A stretch of 64,000 nt of DNA. Source: Serratia odorifera. Its GTDB lineage: Bacteria > Pseudomonadota > Gammaproteobacteria > Enterobacterales > Enterobacteriaceae. The notes below the pieces were generated by a model. The model did not search any database, had not been told where the DNA came from, and worked only from the letters and a program-made list of their open reading frames with translations. Shown here piece after piece: positions 17,511 to 25,906 of the stretch. The stretch lies in assembly GCF_900635445.1 (NCBI RefSeq), contig NZ_LR134117.1, forward strand, positions 4,092,001-4,156,000. Direction: 5' to 3'. Each line of letters starts with the position of its first letter. Position 1 is the first letter of the stretch. Made by a program: the position numbers and the translations under genes.

Positions 17511-18490
17511 ATGAAACATTACTTGACAGCGTTATTTTCCAGTCCGGAAAAATTTCTATCACTGTTTAGCGATATCACCGGCCGAGGTGAACATGACAAA
17601 GAGGAACATATCTGGATTGACGAAAATGGCAATGCCTTCGTCAATACCGAAAATGAAAAATTTATGCAGGCTTTTGAATCACATGTAAAAAAAAATGAGT
17701 CAGTACTGATATGGGCACGGCAATATTTATGGTGTTACTGGCCTGCGGCTATTGGTACACCACGCGGGATTTGTCTTCCCGCTTTAAGTTAAAACGCACC
17801 TACGGTTGGGAGGTTTACTTTCTGGTCGCACTGTATGGCTGTATTTTTGTCTTGCAGGGCATCATTGTGGTTTTTATTATCTGGCTGGTCCTATTGATAT
17901 TTTCGCAACTCGCCAACCTGATCGCTACGCTAAACCACTATCCGCTTGACCTTCATTACCATGCGGATTTTTTAAACTGGAGTTTTCTGGAGATTAAAAC
18001 GCCAGTGGTGGTAATGCTGGCCACCGCTATATTATTATGCTTGTTGCACACCTCACGCTCACCCAACATCCGTTTAAAAACCACTGAACGCAAAGATCTT
18101 TATAAAAAACTTACCAAGACCAATGGTCTGGAAGGTATTTTATATCAGAGCATGGAACAGGGAAACATGGTTTTAGTGACATTGGCATCACAGCGAATAT
18201 ATATCGGTTTGGTTTATACTGCATTAAATGAATCAACCGCATCCGACAATTTGGTGTTGCTACCGCTACTGAGCGGTAAGCGCGACCCAAATGCCCTGCA
18301 AATCAAGGTGGAGAACAATTATGCCGCCTATTATCAACGTAATAAGATCGATCTGAGCAGCAAGCCGGATTCGGTATTCTGCTTTCGCAAAATCATTTTT
18401 CTGCATCAGATCGAATCGCTGTCACTGTTTGACCCGTTAATGCTGGGTGAAACGGTTGCACCGTCCAAGGTGCTGGATACGCCCCGCTAG
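17511..18490 (+). CDS. Uncharacterised membrane protein, probably one gene with a frameshift
   Basis: I do not recognise this protein. A soluble N-terminal part with many charged residues (17511 to about 17705) is followed one frame over by a part with about three hydrophobic helices: F-M-V-L-L-A-C-G, V-Y-F-L-V-A-L-Y-G-C-I-F and a third near V-V-M-L-A-T-A-I-L-L-C-L-L. A cytoplasmic tail of about 140 residues follows. One missing base near 17709 would join them as V-L-I-M-G-T-A-I-F-M-V-L-L. If not, there are two overlapping genes (17511-17792 and 17711-18490). The start follows AGGAGG at 17501. It follows the stress-protein gene and may be cotranscribed. Confidence 0.6.
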
Positions 18491-18496
18491 CCTGCC

Positions 18497-18515
18497 GGTT
18501 ACGGGGCGTAACCTT
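18497..18515 (+). terminator. Hairpin after the membrane-protein gene
   Basis: GGTTACG (18497-18503) and CGTAACC (18507-18513) form a seven-base stem with loop GGG, followed by TT. It begins 7 nt after the stop. The U-tract is short, so it is a weak call. Confidence 0.45.
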
Positions 18516-18638
18516 ATCCAGCCGTAACACCCATGACCCGCAAGGCGTTGATTGCCATCGACTTCCTTTTCCGCCTACGTTTCCTAAGACGGCTATTTTT
18601 GCCACCGACATCACAGCCTTGGTAATTTATTAAACAAA

Positions 18639-18683
18639 ATGGTTGAATATCCCCCACTTCGTTCTATATTCAACCATATGGTT
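18639..18683. promoter_or_regulatory. Probable ArsR operator: 12-bp inverted repeat plus palindrome over the start codon
   Basis: ATGGTTGAATAT (18639-18650) recurs as its exact complement ATATTCAACCAT (18666-18677), and a perfect palindrome AACCATATGGTT (18672-18683) overlaps the second arm. The preferred ATG of the ArsR gene (18678-18680) lies inside this palindrome, so repressor binding would cover the start region directly. Confidence 0.6.
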
Positions 18684-19025
18684 AAATTATCTTCCTCTCA
18701 GTTGGACGCCATTTTTCATGCGCTGTCCGACCCGACGCGGCGAACCATTTTGCATACGCTGGCGGAAGGCGAACACAGCATCGGCGAGCTGGCCGCGCCG
18801 TTTAACATGACATTTTCTGGCGCCTCTAAGCACATCAAAGCCCTGGAACAGGCGGGCCTGGTGCAGCGGACCGTGCAAGGAAGAAACCATATTTGCCGGC
18901 TCGCCCCCGAGCCGATGGCGCAGGCCATGCGATGGCTGCAAACCTATGAACATTTCTGGGCCGATCGGCTCGACGCGTTGGAACAGGCATTGCGTCAACC
19001 CGATCCGCCCCCTCCCGAGGAGTGA
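18678..19025 (+). CDS. ArsR-family winged-helix repressor (SdpR-like)
   Basis: 115-residue ArsR-type regulator with F-H-A-L-S-D-P-T-R-R-T-I-L, the recognition helix region F-N-M-T-F-S-G-A-S-K-H-I-K-A-L-E and a wing. It lacks the C-x-C-x2-C metal motif, as expected for the group paired with SRPBCC proteins. Start 18678 gives the usual M-V-K-L-S N-terminus; 18639 is in frame and possible, and neither has a convincing ribosome site. The gene is followed after 3 nt by an SRPBCC-domain gene, the standard two-gene unit of this subgroup, and is very likely autoregulated. Confidence 0.88.
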   Translation: MVKLSSSQLDAIFHALSDPTRRTILHTLAEGEHSIGELAAPFNMTFSGASKHIKALEQAGLVQRTVQGRNHICRLAPEPMAQAMRWLQTYEHFWADRLDALEQALRQPDPPPPEE

Positions 19026-19028
19026 AGC

Positions 19029-19562
19029 ATGAACGATTACGGCATGGTTATTGAAACGGGTACCTTGCGCATCCAGCGCCTGTTGCCCGGCCCGATAGAG
19101 CGCGTATGGGCCTATTTGACCGAGTCCGACAAACGCGCCACCTGGCTGGCGGCCGGCGAAATGACGCTGGAAGTCGGTGCGCCGCTGGCGTTGCTATTCA
19201 ACAACGGTCAACTGGCTGGCGACAGTGAGCCGACGCCGCCCGAGTTCCGACAATACAGCGGCAGCGTTACCAATCCCGGCCATATTACCTGCCTGTTTCC
19301 ACCACGGGTGCTGAGCTTCACCTGGGCCGAGAAGGATAAAGACCGTCCTTCCGAGGTCACTTTTGAACTGACCGAGCAAGGCAGCGACGTCTTGCTTACC
19401 GTTACCCACCGCCGATTGGCCACTCGTGAGCAAATGCTCAGCGTTGCCGGCGGCTGGCATACGCATCTGGATATTCTGGTCGATCGTCTCAACCACCAGC
19501 CGCCACGTCCCTTCTGGGCTACGCTGGCACGGGTGCAGGAGGAATATCGCGCCAGGCTGTAA
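19029..19562 (+). CDS. SRPBCC (AHSA1/START-like) domain protein
   Basis: 177-residue SRPBCC-fold protein. It starts with the typical T-L-R-I-Q-R-L-L-P-G-P-I-E-R-V-W-A-Y-L-T-E-S-D-K-R-A-T-W segment, has L-S-F-T-W near residue 97, and ends with a long helix (G-G-W-H-T-H-L-D-I-L-V-D-R-L). The fold binds a hydrophobic ligand in a deep pocket. It follows the ArsR gene by 3 nt and is surely cotranscribed. The ligand is unknown; the paired regulator suggests induction by a small molecule or stress. Confidence 0.88.
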   Translation: MNDYGMVIETGTLRIQRLLPGPIERVWAYLTESDKRATWLAAGEMTLEVGAPLALLFNNGQLAGDSEPTPPEFRQYSGSVTNPGHITCLFPPRVLSFTWAEKDKDRPSEVTFELTEQGSDVLLTVTHRRLATREQMLSVAGGWHTHLDILVDRLNHQPPRPFWATLARVQEEYRARL

Positions 19563-20006
19563 CAATGCCGCGGCGAGGGCCACCGGTCGCGCCCTCGTCG
19601 CACATAGCGACATATGTCGACTGCGTGTAAATCCCTCTGCCTGGGGTTATTGCTGCTGTTTGAAATTCAGAGCACGTTTTCGCTCAATACCCGTCAATGG
19701 CAGTAACGGATTTGCCCTTCAGCCAACCCGCTGCGGTTTCTCTCATCGCCGCCATCCTCCCCGATGCCAGCGTCTCATCATGGTGCAGCCATGCACCGTT
19801 TGATTGCAGCGACGCTGAGCATTGGCGCGCAAATTTACGCGAGACGACGGCGGCAATACCGCCAATCACCCATTCCTGATCCCGAAGATGAAACCGAGCA
19901 GCATACTGAACAAAGATACGGTTTGCCGGTACTGCGCCTGAATACGGTATAAATGGACTGGTACGGAAATTGCTTTTCCTCTCTATCATGACAGGAGAAG
20001 CATACG
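19563..20006. other. 444-bp gap before hpxO; one doubtful small frame
   Basis: No recognised gene. An open plus-strand frame from about 19791 to 19952 would encode about 53 residues with an N-terminal L-I-A-A-T-L-S-I-G-A stretch and a run R-R-R-R, but it has no convincing ribosome site and no family I know. The hpxO ribosome site (ACAGGAGAA) ends the region. Confidence 0.3.
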
Positions 20007-21164
20007 ATGAAAGCAATCATTATTGGTGGTGGTATCGGCGGCTTGTGTACCGCCATTGCCCTAAAACGCATTGGCATCAACGCCGAGGTGTTTGAAGCGG
20101 TCAAGCAAATCAAACCGGTCGGCGCCGCCATTTCCATCTGGCCGAACGGCGTAAAATGCCTTAATTACCTCGGCATGAAAGAACCACTGCGCCAGCTTGG
20201 CGGACCGATGCAGTACATGGCGTATCAGGAATATCTGTACGGCCAGACACTCACGCGCTTTAGCCTCGATCCCCTGGTCACCAGCGTTGGCGAACGGCCC
20301 TATCCGGTAGCGCGTGCCGAATTGCAGGCGATGCTGCTGGCCACCTACGGTGACGACTGCGTGCAGTTCGGCAAACGGGTCAGCGGTGTGGAAGAAACCC
20401 CTGACGGCGTCAGCGCCTGGTTTGACGACGGCTCGCAGGCGCACGGTGACTTTCTGATCGCCGCCGACGGTACCCATTCGGTCATCCGGCCCTACGTATT
20501 GGGTCATCAGGTTGAACGTCGTTACGCCGGCTACGTCAATTGGAACGGGCTGGTTACCATTGACGAAACGATTGCCCCGGCCAATCAATGGACCACGTTC
20601 GTTGGCGAAGGCAAACGCGTGTCGCTGATGCCGGTAGCGGGCAACCGTTTCTATTTCTTCTTCGATGTGCCGCTGCCCATCGGGCTGCCGGAAGATCGCA
20701 CTACCGCCCGCGCCGACCTGCAGCGCTACTTCAGCGGCTGGGCTGAGCCGGTGCAAAAACTGATCGCCGCTATCGATCCCGCCACCACCAACCGCATCGA
20801 GATCCACGACATCGAGCCGTTTGAACGCCTGGTGCGCGGCCGCGTGGCGTTATTGGGCGATGCCGGCCACAGCACCACGCCGGACATCGGCCAGGGTGGC
20901 TGCGCGGCGATGGAAGACGCGGTGGTGCTGGCGATTGCGCTGCAAACCAATTCGCTTGGCGTGGAAGATGCGCTGCTGCGTTATCAGGAAAAACGCAGCT
21001 ATCGCGTCAAGGATCTGGTGTTGAAAGCCCGCAAACGCTGCGACGTCACTCACGGTAAAGAAATGGCCGTCACCCGCGATTGGTACGAAGAGCTAAAAAC
21101 AGAAACCGGCGACCGCATCCTGTCAGGCATGAAAGAAACCATTCTCGGCGGGCCGCTGGCATAA
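20007..21164 (+). CDS. hpxO: FAD-dependent urate hydroxylase HpxO
   Basis: 385-residue class A flavoprotein monooxygenase closely resembling Klebsiella HpxO. The FAD motif G-G-G-I-G-G-L near residue 7 is followed by P-V-G-A-A-I-S-I-W-P-N-G-V-K-C. The F-V-G-E-G-K-R-V-S-L-M-P-V segment carries the active-site Arg, and the G-D motif is L-L-G-D-A-G-H-S-T-T-P-D-I-G-Q-G-G. HpxO oxidises urate with NADH and O2 to 5-hydroxyisourate. It faces nicB across a hairpin. The genes that make urate (guaD, xdhABC) lie about 15-20 kb to the right. No hiuH, uraD or allantoinase gene is in the window. Confidence 0.93.
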   Translation: MKAIIIGGGIGGLCTAIALKRIGINAEVFEAVKQIKPVGAAISIWPNGVKCLNYLGMKEPLRQLGGPMQYMAYQEYLYGQTLTRFSLDPLVTSVGERPYPVARAELQAMLLATYGDDCVQFGKRVSGVEETPDGVSAWFDDGSQAHGDFLIAADGTHSVIRPYVLGHQVERRYAGYVNWNGLVTIDETIAPANQWTTFVGEGKRVSLMPVAGNRFYFFFDVPLPIGLPEDRTTARADLQRYFSGWAEPVQKLIAAIDPATTNRIEIHDIEPFERLVRGRVALLGDAGHSTTPDIGQGGCAAMEDAVVLAIALQTNSLGVEDALLRYQEKRSYRVKDLVLKARKRCDVTHGKEMAVTRDWYEELKTETGDRILSGMKETILGGPLA

Positions 21165-21171
21165 TCGACGC

Positions 21172-21191
21172 GGCGCTGTGCAATCAGCGCC
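21172..21191. terminator. Hairpin between convergent hpxO and nicB
   Basis: GGCGCTG (21172-21178) pairs with CAGCGCC (21185-21191) around loop TGCAAT, eight bases after the hpxO stop. No strong U-tract on either side. Probable bidirectional transcription end. Confidence 0.5.
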
Positions 21192-21236
21192 GTTCAGTGC
21201 GTTCCCGGATTGGCACGCAAACGCGCCACCTGCGCC

Positions 21237-24200
21237 TCAAACCTCTTGCCAGGCCGGTTTTTGCCCGGCATAGCGCTGACGCAGATAGTTCACCAGGTCC
21301 GCCACCTGTCGATCGGAAAAACTGTCTTTGAAACCCGGCATATAGCCGAGTTCGGTGGTTGCAGGTTGCGCAATACCTTGCAGGATCACTTTTATCAGGT
21401 TGTCAGGCCTGTCGCTGAAGATATTGGTGTTATTCGCCAAATCGGGACTGACGCCGAACAGCTGCGGCCCGCCGCTGCTGGCACTATGGCATGCCTGACA
21501 GGCCCCCTGGAACAACCGTTCACCGGCCTGCTGCGACACCTGCGGTGCGGCGGCGGCCAGCGCGCTTACCTGCGGTTGCGTATTTAATCTGGCGGGCTCA
21601 CTGAGCGAGATCAGATAGTTGGCCATCGCGCGCAGATCGCTTTGCGGCAGCGTAGCCAGCTCGCTGACCACCGGGCCCATCGGCCCGGCGGCAACGCCAT
21701 GTTCAGCCGAATGGCCACTGCTCAGGTACTGAAATAGCTGCTCCTCACTCCAGGGTTTATCGGCATTCGCCAGATTGTTCAGCGCAGGCGCTTGCCAACC
21801 GTCCACCATCGCACCGGCCAGGAAGCTGGTGCCACCCTTTTCCGCTCCCAGCAGGTTACGCGGAGAATGACAGGCTGCACAATGACCCAGGCCGTTGACC
21901 AGATACGATCCGCGGTTCCACTGCGCGGTTTGCGTCACGTCCGGTTTGAATTCTCCCTGCCTGAGGAACAGCGCGTTCCAACCGGCCAGCAGCGGCCGTA
22001 CGGAAAACGGAAAGCGCATATCATTGGCCTGATTGGTCTGACTCACCGCCGGTTGCGACATCATATAGGCATACAGCGCCTGCATATCACCCTCGGTCAT
22101 TTTGCTAAAGGCGGTATAGGGGAACGCCGGATAAAGATGGCGACCATCGCGGCTAATGCCTTGGCGCATCGCCCGATCGAAGGCGGTGAACGACCAGTTG
22201 CCGATGCCGGTGGTAACGTCCGGAGTAATATTGGTGCTGTACAGCGTGCCAAACGGCGTTTCCATTGCCAATCCGCCGGCATTGGTTACCCCGTCGGCGG
22301 CGGTATGACATACCGCACAATCACCCGCCGCCGCCAGTTGACGACCGCGTTCCAGGGTTGCCGCAGACCAGGTGCCGGCCCCCGGTGCGCTGACCGGCGC
22401 AATTTCCGCCCGCCATGGCAAGGCGCTGCTGGCAACGCCAAGCAGTGCGCCAATCACCCCCGCGGCACCGCCAAACCACCATTTTCGTCGTTTTTGGCTC
22501 GCCTTGGCGGGCGCCGGCGGTCGGTCAGGACCGTTAAGCGCTTCACGCAGTCGATCGGCGGTAATCGGCAGCTCGCGAAAACGAATGCCGGTGGCATCGA
22601 ATACCGCATTGGCGATCGCCGCGGCACTGGGCACCGAAGCCGACTCACCGGCCCCCAGCGGCGGCTCCTGCTGGCGCGGCATCATCACCACCTCGACGTC
22701 GGGCACCTCCGGAAAGGTAAGGATCGGATAACCGCCCCATTCCTTGCTCGACACCGTCGATTGTTCGAACGTGACACGCTCCTTTAACACCCGGCTGGTC
22801 GACTGGATCACATTGCCGTGGATCTGGTGGCGCACGCCGTCCGGATTGACCATCATGCCGGCATCGTGGCCAACGACGATACGCGTGACGGCCACTTCGC
22901 CGCTGGTTTTGTCAATCGCAACGTCGGCAACCCACGCCGCCCATGCCGCACCGAAGCCGGGGAATTTACTGTGAATGTAACGTGCATAGGCAAAGCCCCG
23001 CCCGCGCAGCACGCCGTCTTCGGCGGCGGTTTGCATCGGTACGGTGTGCGGTTGCCAACCGGCACGTTCGGCGGTGTTGCGCATCAGTTCGATGGCACGC
23101 GGATCCTTGATATAACGCAGGCGGTATTCCAGCGGATCGACGCCGGCGGCAACTGCCAGTTCATCAATATAGGATTCGTGGGCGAAGGTGTTGGGCATCG
23201 CCGACACGCCGCGCAGCCATGAGGCTCGGACAATGGGCGCCATGTCTTCAATACTGATGCGCATCGCCGGGTAGTCATACGGCGGAATCGAGGTACGGTC
23301 GCCCATTTCGTAGGCCACCGGTACCGGCTCAACCCGCCCGGTCAGCAGCAGCGCCAGCGTTGGCGCACCGTTGGACGGATAATAGGTACGGAAATCATAG
23401 GCGCCCAACTGGCCGTCGGCGTCCAGACCACCGTCCACCTCCATCAGTTGGGCGGTGCCTTTCGGCTCCCACAGGTGTTCCTGTTCACGGGTCAACTGCA
23501 CGCGCACCGGGCGGCCCACCGCCCGCGACAGCAACGCCGCATCGGCGCAGACATCATCGGCACAGTTGCGGCCATAACAGCCGGCCGCTTCCATACGAAT
23601 AATGTCGATCTGTTGCTCCGGGTACTCCAGCAACCAGGCCAGATCTGCACGCAGCAGATGCGGGTTCTGGCTGCCGGACCACACGCGCAGCCGCTCGGGC
23701 TGATAGTCTGCCAGCGCGCAGGAGGGGCCGATCGACGCATGCAACTGATACGGCCACAAATAGCGGCGAGTGAAACGCTGGTCGAGCGCCGCCAGCGCCG
23801 CGTCAACGTTGCCGGTATCGTGCACCACCCGCGTACTGTGCGGGTTATCATGCAGCGCCTGCGTCAGGTCGGTCATTTGCGGCAGATTGCGCCGCCAGTC
23901 CTTCCAACTGACCTGCAATGCCTGCGCGGCTTTCATTGCCTGATCTTCGCGCTCGGCAACGATGCCGATAAAGTCTTCGATCACCACCAGCTTGACGATC
24001 CCCGGAATATGCGCGATCGACCGTTCATCCACCGCCAACAGACTGGTGCCGACAAATTCACCGCTGTCATAACCGGCATACGGCGGGCGGACTACCCGGC
24101 CATGCAGCATATTCGGCAGACGCATGTCATGCACAAAGGTCGTTTCACCGGTCGCCTTGGCGGGAATATCTACCCGCGCGGCGCTGGTGCCAACCAGGCG

Positions 24201-24758
24201 ATATTCGCTATGCGGTTTGAGCGGCGCATCACCGCTAAGACCGAGCTCTACGTGCAGGCCCGCCACCAGCTGGCTATAACTGAGCGTTTGCCCCTCTGCG
24301 GCATGCACCACGCCATCGTCCAGGCGCAGCGAATCCAGCGGCTGCGCCAGACGTTGTGCCGCCTGCTGTAGCAGCCAGCGGCGCGCTTCGGCGGCGGCAT
24401 TACGCAGCGGTACCGCAGAAATTTGCAGCGTGGCGCTGGCGATGGTCGCCCCCTGGTTAGGCGCACGCGCGGTATCGCCCAGAACCACCTGCACCTGATC
24501 GATGCGCAGCGACAGCTCCTCGGCAACGATTTGCCCCAGCGCGGTGCGTACGCCGGTGCCCAAATCGACGTGGCCATTAAATGCGTAAACCTGCCCATCG
24601 TCGCAAATGGCGATAAATATGGCCTGCTCTTTGGGTTTTAGCGTCGGCGTTTGGCCTTTCGGCACCAGCCCTGGCGGCGGCTGGATCTGATCGATAACCA
24701 GCAAGACGCCATTACGCTGTAACAATTCCGTCTGGGTCGGTACGCTGCGCTCAGTCAT
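21237..24758 (-). CDS. nicB: Nicotinate dehydrogenase large subunit NicB: molybdenum hydroxylase fused to three c-type haem modules
   Basis: 1173-residue fusion. Residues about 1-740 are the xanthine-dehydrogenase-type molybdopterin region (G-H-V-D-L-G-T-G-V, M-E-A-A-G-C-Y-G-R-N, and the active-site Glu segment P-L-G-A-G-E-S-A-S-V-P). A basic stretch and a hydrophobic helix (about 755-775) follow. Then come three cytochrome c modules with C-A-V-C-H, C-A-A-C-H and C-Q-A-C-H, each with a downstream Met region. This matches Pseudomonas NicB, which hydroxylates nicotinate at C6 and passes electrons to the respiratory chain. ATG 24758 lies inside the end of nicA (8-nt overlap). The haem part should face the periplasm; how the cofactor domain is placed is not settled by sequence. 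Confidence 0.92.
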   Translation of the reverse strand: MTERSVPTQTELLQRNGVLLVIDQIQPPPGLVPKGQTPTLKPKEQAIFIAICDDGQVYAFNGHVDLGTGVRTALGQIVAEELSLRIDQVQVVLGDTARAPNQGATIASATLQISAVPLRNAAAEARRWLLQQAAQRLAQPLDSLRLDDGVVHAAEGQTLSYSQLVAGLHVELGLSGDAPLKPHSEYRLVGTSAARVDIPAKATGETTFVHDMRLPNMLHGRVVRPPYAGYDSGEFVGTSLLAVDERSIAHIPGIVKLVVIEDFIGIVAEREDQAMKAAQALQVSWKDWRRNLPQMTDLTQALHDNPHSTRVVHDTGNVDAALAALDQRFTRRYLWPYQLHASIGPSCALADYQPERLRVWSGSQNPHLLRADLAWLLEYPEQQIDIIRMEAAGCYGRNCADDVCADAALLSRAVGRPVRVQLTREQEHLWEPKGTAQLMEVDGGLDADGQLGAYDFRTYYPSNGAPTLALLLTGRVEPVPVAYEMGDRTSIPPYDYPAMRISIEDMAPIVRASWLRGVSAMPNTFAHESYIDELAVAAGVDPLEYRLRYIKDPRAIELMRNTAERAGWQPHTVPMQTAAEDGVLRGRGFAYARYIHSKFPGFGAAWAAWVADVAIDKTSGEVAVTRIVVGHDAGMMVNPDGVRHQIHGNVIQSTSRVLKERVTFEQSTVSSKEWGGYPILTFPEVPDVEVVMMPRQQEPPLGAGESASVPSAAAIANAVFDATGIRFRELPITADRLREALNGPDRPPAPAKASQKRRKWWFGGAAGVIGALLGVASSALPWRAEIAPVSAPGAGTWSAATLERGRQLAAAGDCAVCHTAADGVTNAGGLAMETPFGTLYSTNITPDVTTGIGNWSFTAFDRAMRQGISRDGRHLYPAFPYTAFSKMTEGDMQALYAYMMSQPAVSQTNQANDMRFPFSVRPLLAGWNALFLRQGEFKPDVTQTAQWNRGSYLVNGLGHCAACHSPRNLLGAEKGGTSFLAGAMVDGWQAPALNNLANADKPWSEEQLFQYLSSGHSAEHGVAAGPMGPVVSELATLPQSDLRAMANYLISLSEPARLNTQPQVSALAAAAPQVSQQAGERLFQGACQACHSASSGGPQLFGVSPDLANNTNIFSDRPDNLIKVILQGIAQPATTELGYMPGFKDSFSDRQVADLVNYLRQRYAGQKPAWQEV

Positions 24759-25285
24759 CACGCGCCTCGCCAGCACAGAGTTCAATGGCGCGTTTTACCG
24801 CGTTGAGAATTTCAATATGAGTGCCGCAACGGCATAGGTTGCCGGACAGCGCACGGCGGATCTCCGCGTCGCTGGGGCTGGGATTACGATCCAGCAACGC
24901 CTTGGGTGGTCATGATCATGCCGTTCAGGCAATAACCGCATTGCGCCGCCTGCTGTTCGATAAACGCGCGTTGCACCGGGTGCAGGCAATCACGGTTGCC
25001 CAGCCCTTCTAGCGTGGTAATGGCGCGCTGGGTCACTCCCCGAGCCGGGATCACGCAGGCTCGGGCGGCAAGACCGTCAATCAGTACGGTGCAGGCACCG
25101 CATTCCCCCAAACCGCAGCCGAACTTGGGGCCGTTGAGCGCCAGATCGTTACGTAATACCAGTAACAGCGAGGTGTCCGCCATTACTCGGACCTGCACGT
25201 GTTGCCCGTTCACCGACAGCATCAATGGATGCTCCGTCAGCGTTGTTACCGCTCCTTCCCTGGGCGAATCAACAGTCATCGCCAT
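24751..25285 (-). CDS. nicA: Nicotinate dehydrogenase small subunit NicA (two 2Fe-2S clusters), one-base frameshift
   Basis: About 177 residues when repaired. The plant-type ferredoxin cluster is C-G-L-G-E-C-G-A-C-T with a later Cys, and the second cluster comes from C-G-Y-C-L-N-G and, after the break, N-L-C-R-C-G-T-H. One extra C near 24905 (minus-strand C-C-C) shifts the frame; dropping it gives M-T-T-K-A-L-L-D-R-N-P and a full C-terminus overlapping nicB. ATG 25285 has GGAGAG upstream. The subunit takes electrons from the molybdenum site in NicB. Probable sequencing error, since nicB is intact. Confidence 0.9.
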
Positions 25286-25360
25286 GGTTTGCGTCTCTCC
25301 TGCGCGTGGGTTGTTTTTGTTTTAATGCCCGCCAACTGGTACAGAGACGCGCTTCACGCC

Positions 25361-25834
25361 TCAGCCGGATGGCTGGTCTTCCAGCATTTTATTCAGCAGG
25401 AATATCAACGCGATCCGTTCGGCCGGGTTAAGGGTGCCGAACGTCAGCTCGGTAATTTTTTCCGCATGTGGCACGGTTTCCACCAATAGCGTTGCCCCCG
25501 CGTCGGTCAAGCCGACCACCACCTTGCGACGGTCGATCGGATCCGGCGAAACGGTGATCAGCTCACGCGCTTTCAGGCGTTCGATAATGCCACGGATCGT
25601 CGCCTGATCCACCGCCGTTACCTGTACCAACTCGGTCAGCGAGCTGGGCCCCATATCCCGCACCGCGCAAAGCGTAATAAACTGCACCGCGGTCAGTTGC
25701 GAATCACCGACGTTGTGCTGAAATATCGCCACATGGCGTTGATAAACCTTGCGCAGCAAGTGCCCGACCTGTTCGGTAAAATGGTAGTTGTCGGGCTTGC
25801 CTGTTCCTTCCGCCTGCTTGTCATGGGGCATCAT
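25361..25834 (-). CDS. nicR: MarR family regulator of the nicotinate genes (NicR)
   Basis: 157-residue MarR-type regulator. The winged helix is visible: L-T-A-V-Q-F-I-T-L-C-A-V, S-S-L-T-E-L-V, D-Q-A-T-I-R-G-I-I-E-R-L, then the wing D-P-I-D-R-R-K-V-V-V-G-L-T. In Pseudomonas putida NicR is a MarR repressor of nicX-nicR and the nicC operon, released by 6-hydroxynicotinate. The first ATG of an ATGATG pair (25834) is preferred; GTG 25864 is an in-frame alternative. It lies between nicX and nicA on the minus strand, probably in one transcript with them. Confidence 0.9.
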   Translation of the reverse strand: MMPHDKQAEGTGKPDNYHFTEQVGHLLRKVYQRHVAIFQHNVGDSQLTAVQFITLCAVRDMGPSSLTELVQVTAVDQATIRGIIERLKARELITVSPDPIDRRKVVVGLTDAGATLLVETVPHAEKITELTFGTLNPAERIALIFLLNKMLEDQPSG

Positions 25835-25906
25835 TGCGTTATTCTCACCGTCAATGGAAAGCACCGAGAATAGTATAAAAACCCCAACTTTGGCAGTCGC
25901 CGCGCA

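Noticed and set aside
17687..17695. Run of nine A as a programmed frameshift site
   Set aside because: Slipping by one base in either direction at this run leads at once to a stop; the frame change must occur after 17698, near 17709.
18176..18188. Degenerate matS-like site
   Set aside because: 11 of 13 matches, inside a coding region. Similar 11/13 matches at 37911-37923 and 60025-60037 are also in genes and may be chance.
21792..22787. Long plus-strand open frame (331 codons) opposite nicB
   Set aside because: It lies entirely antisense to a well-supported gene and has no family features; long antisense frames are common in G/C-rich DNA.
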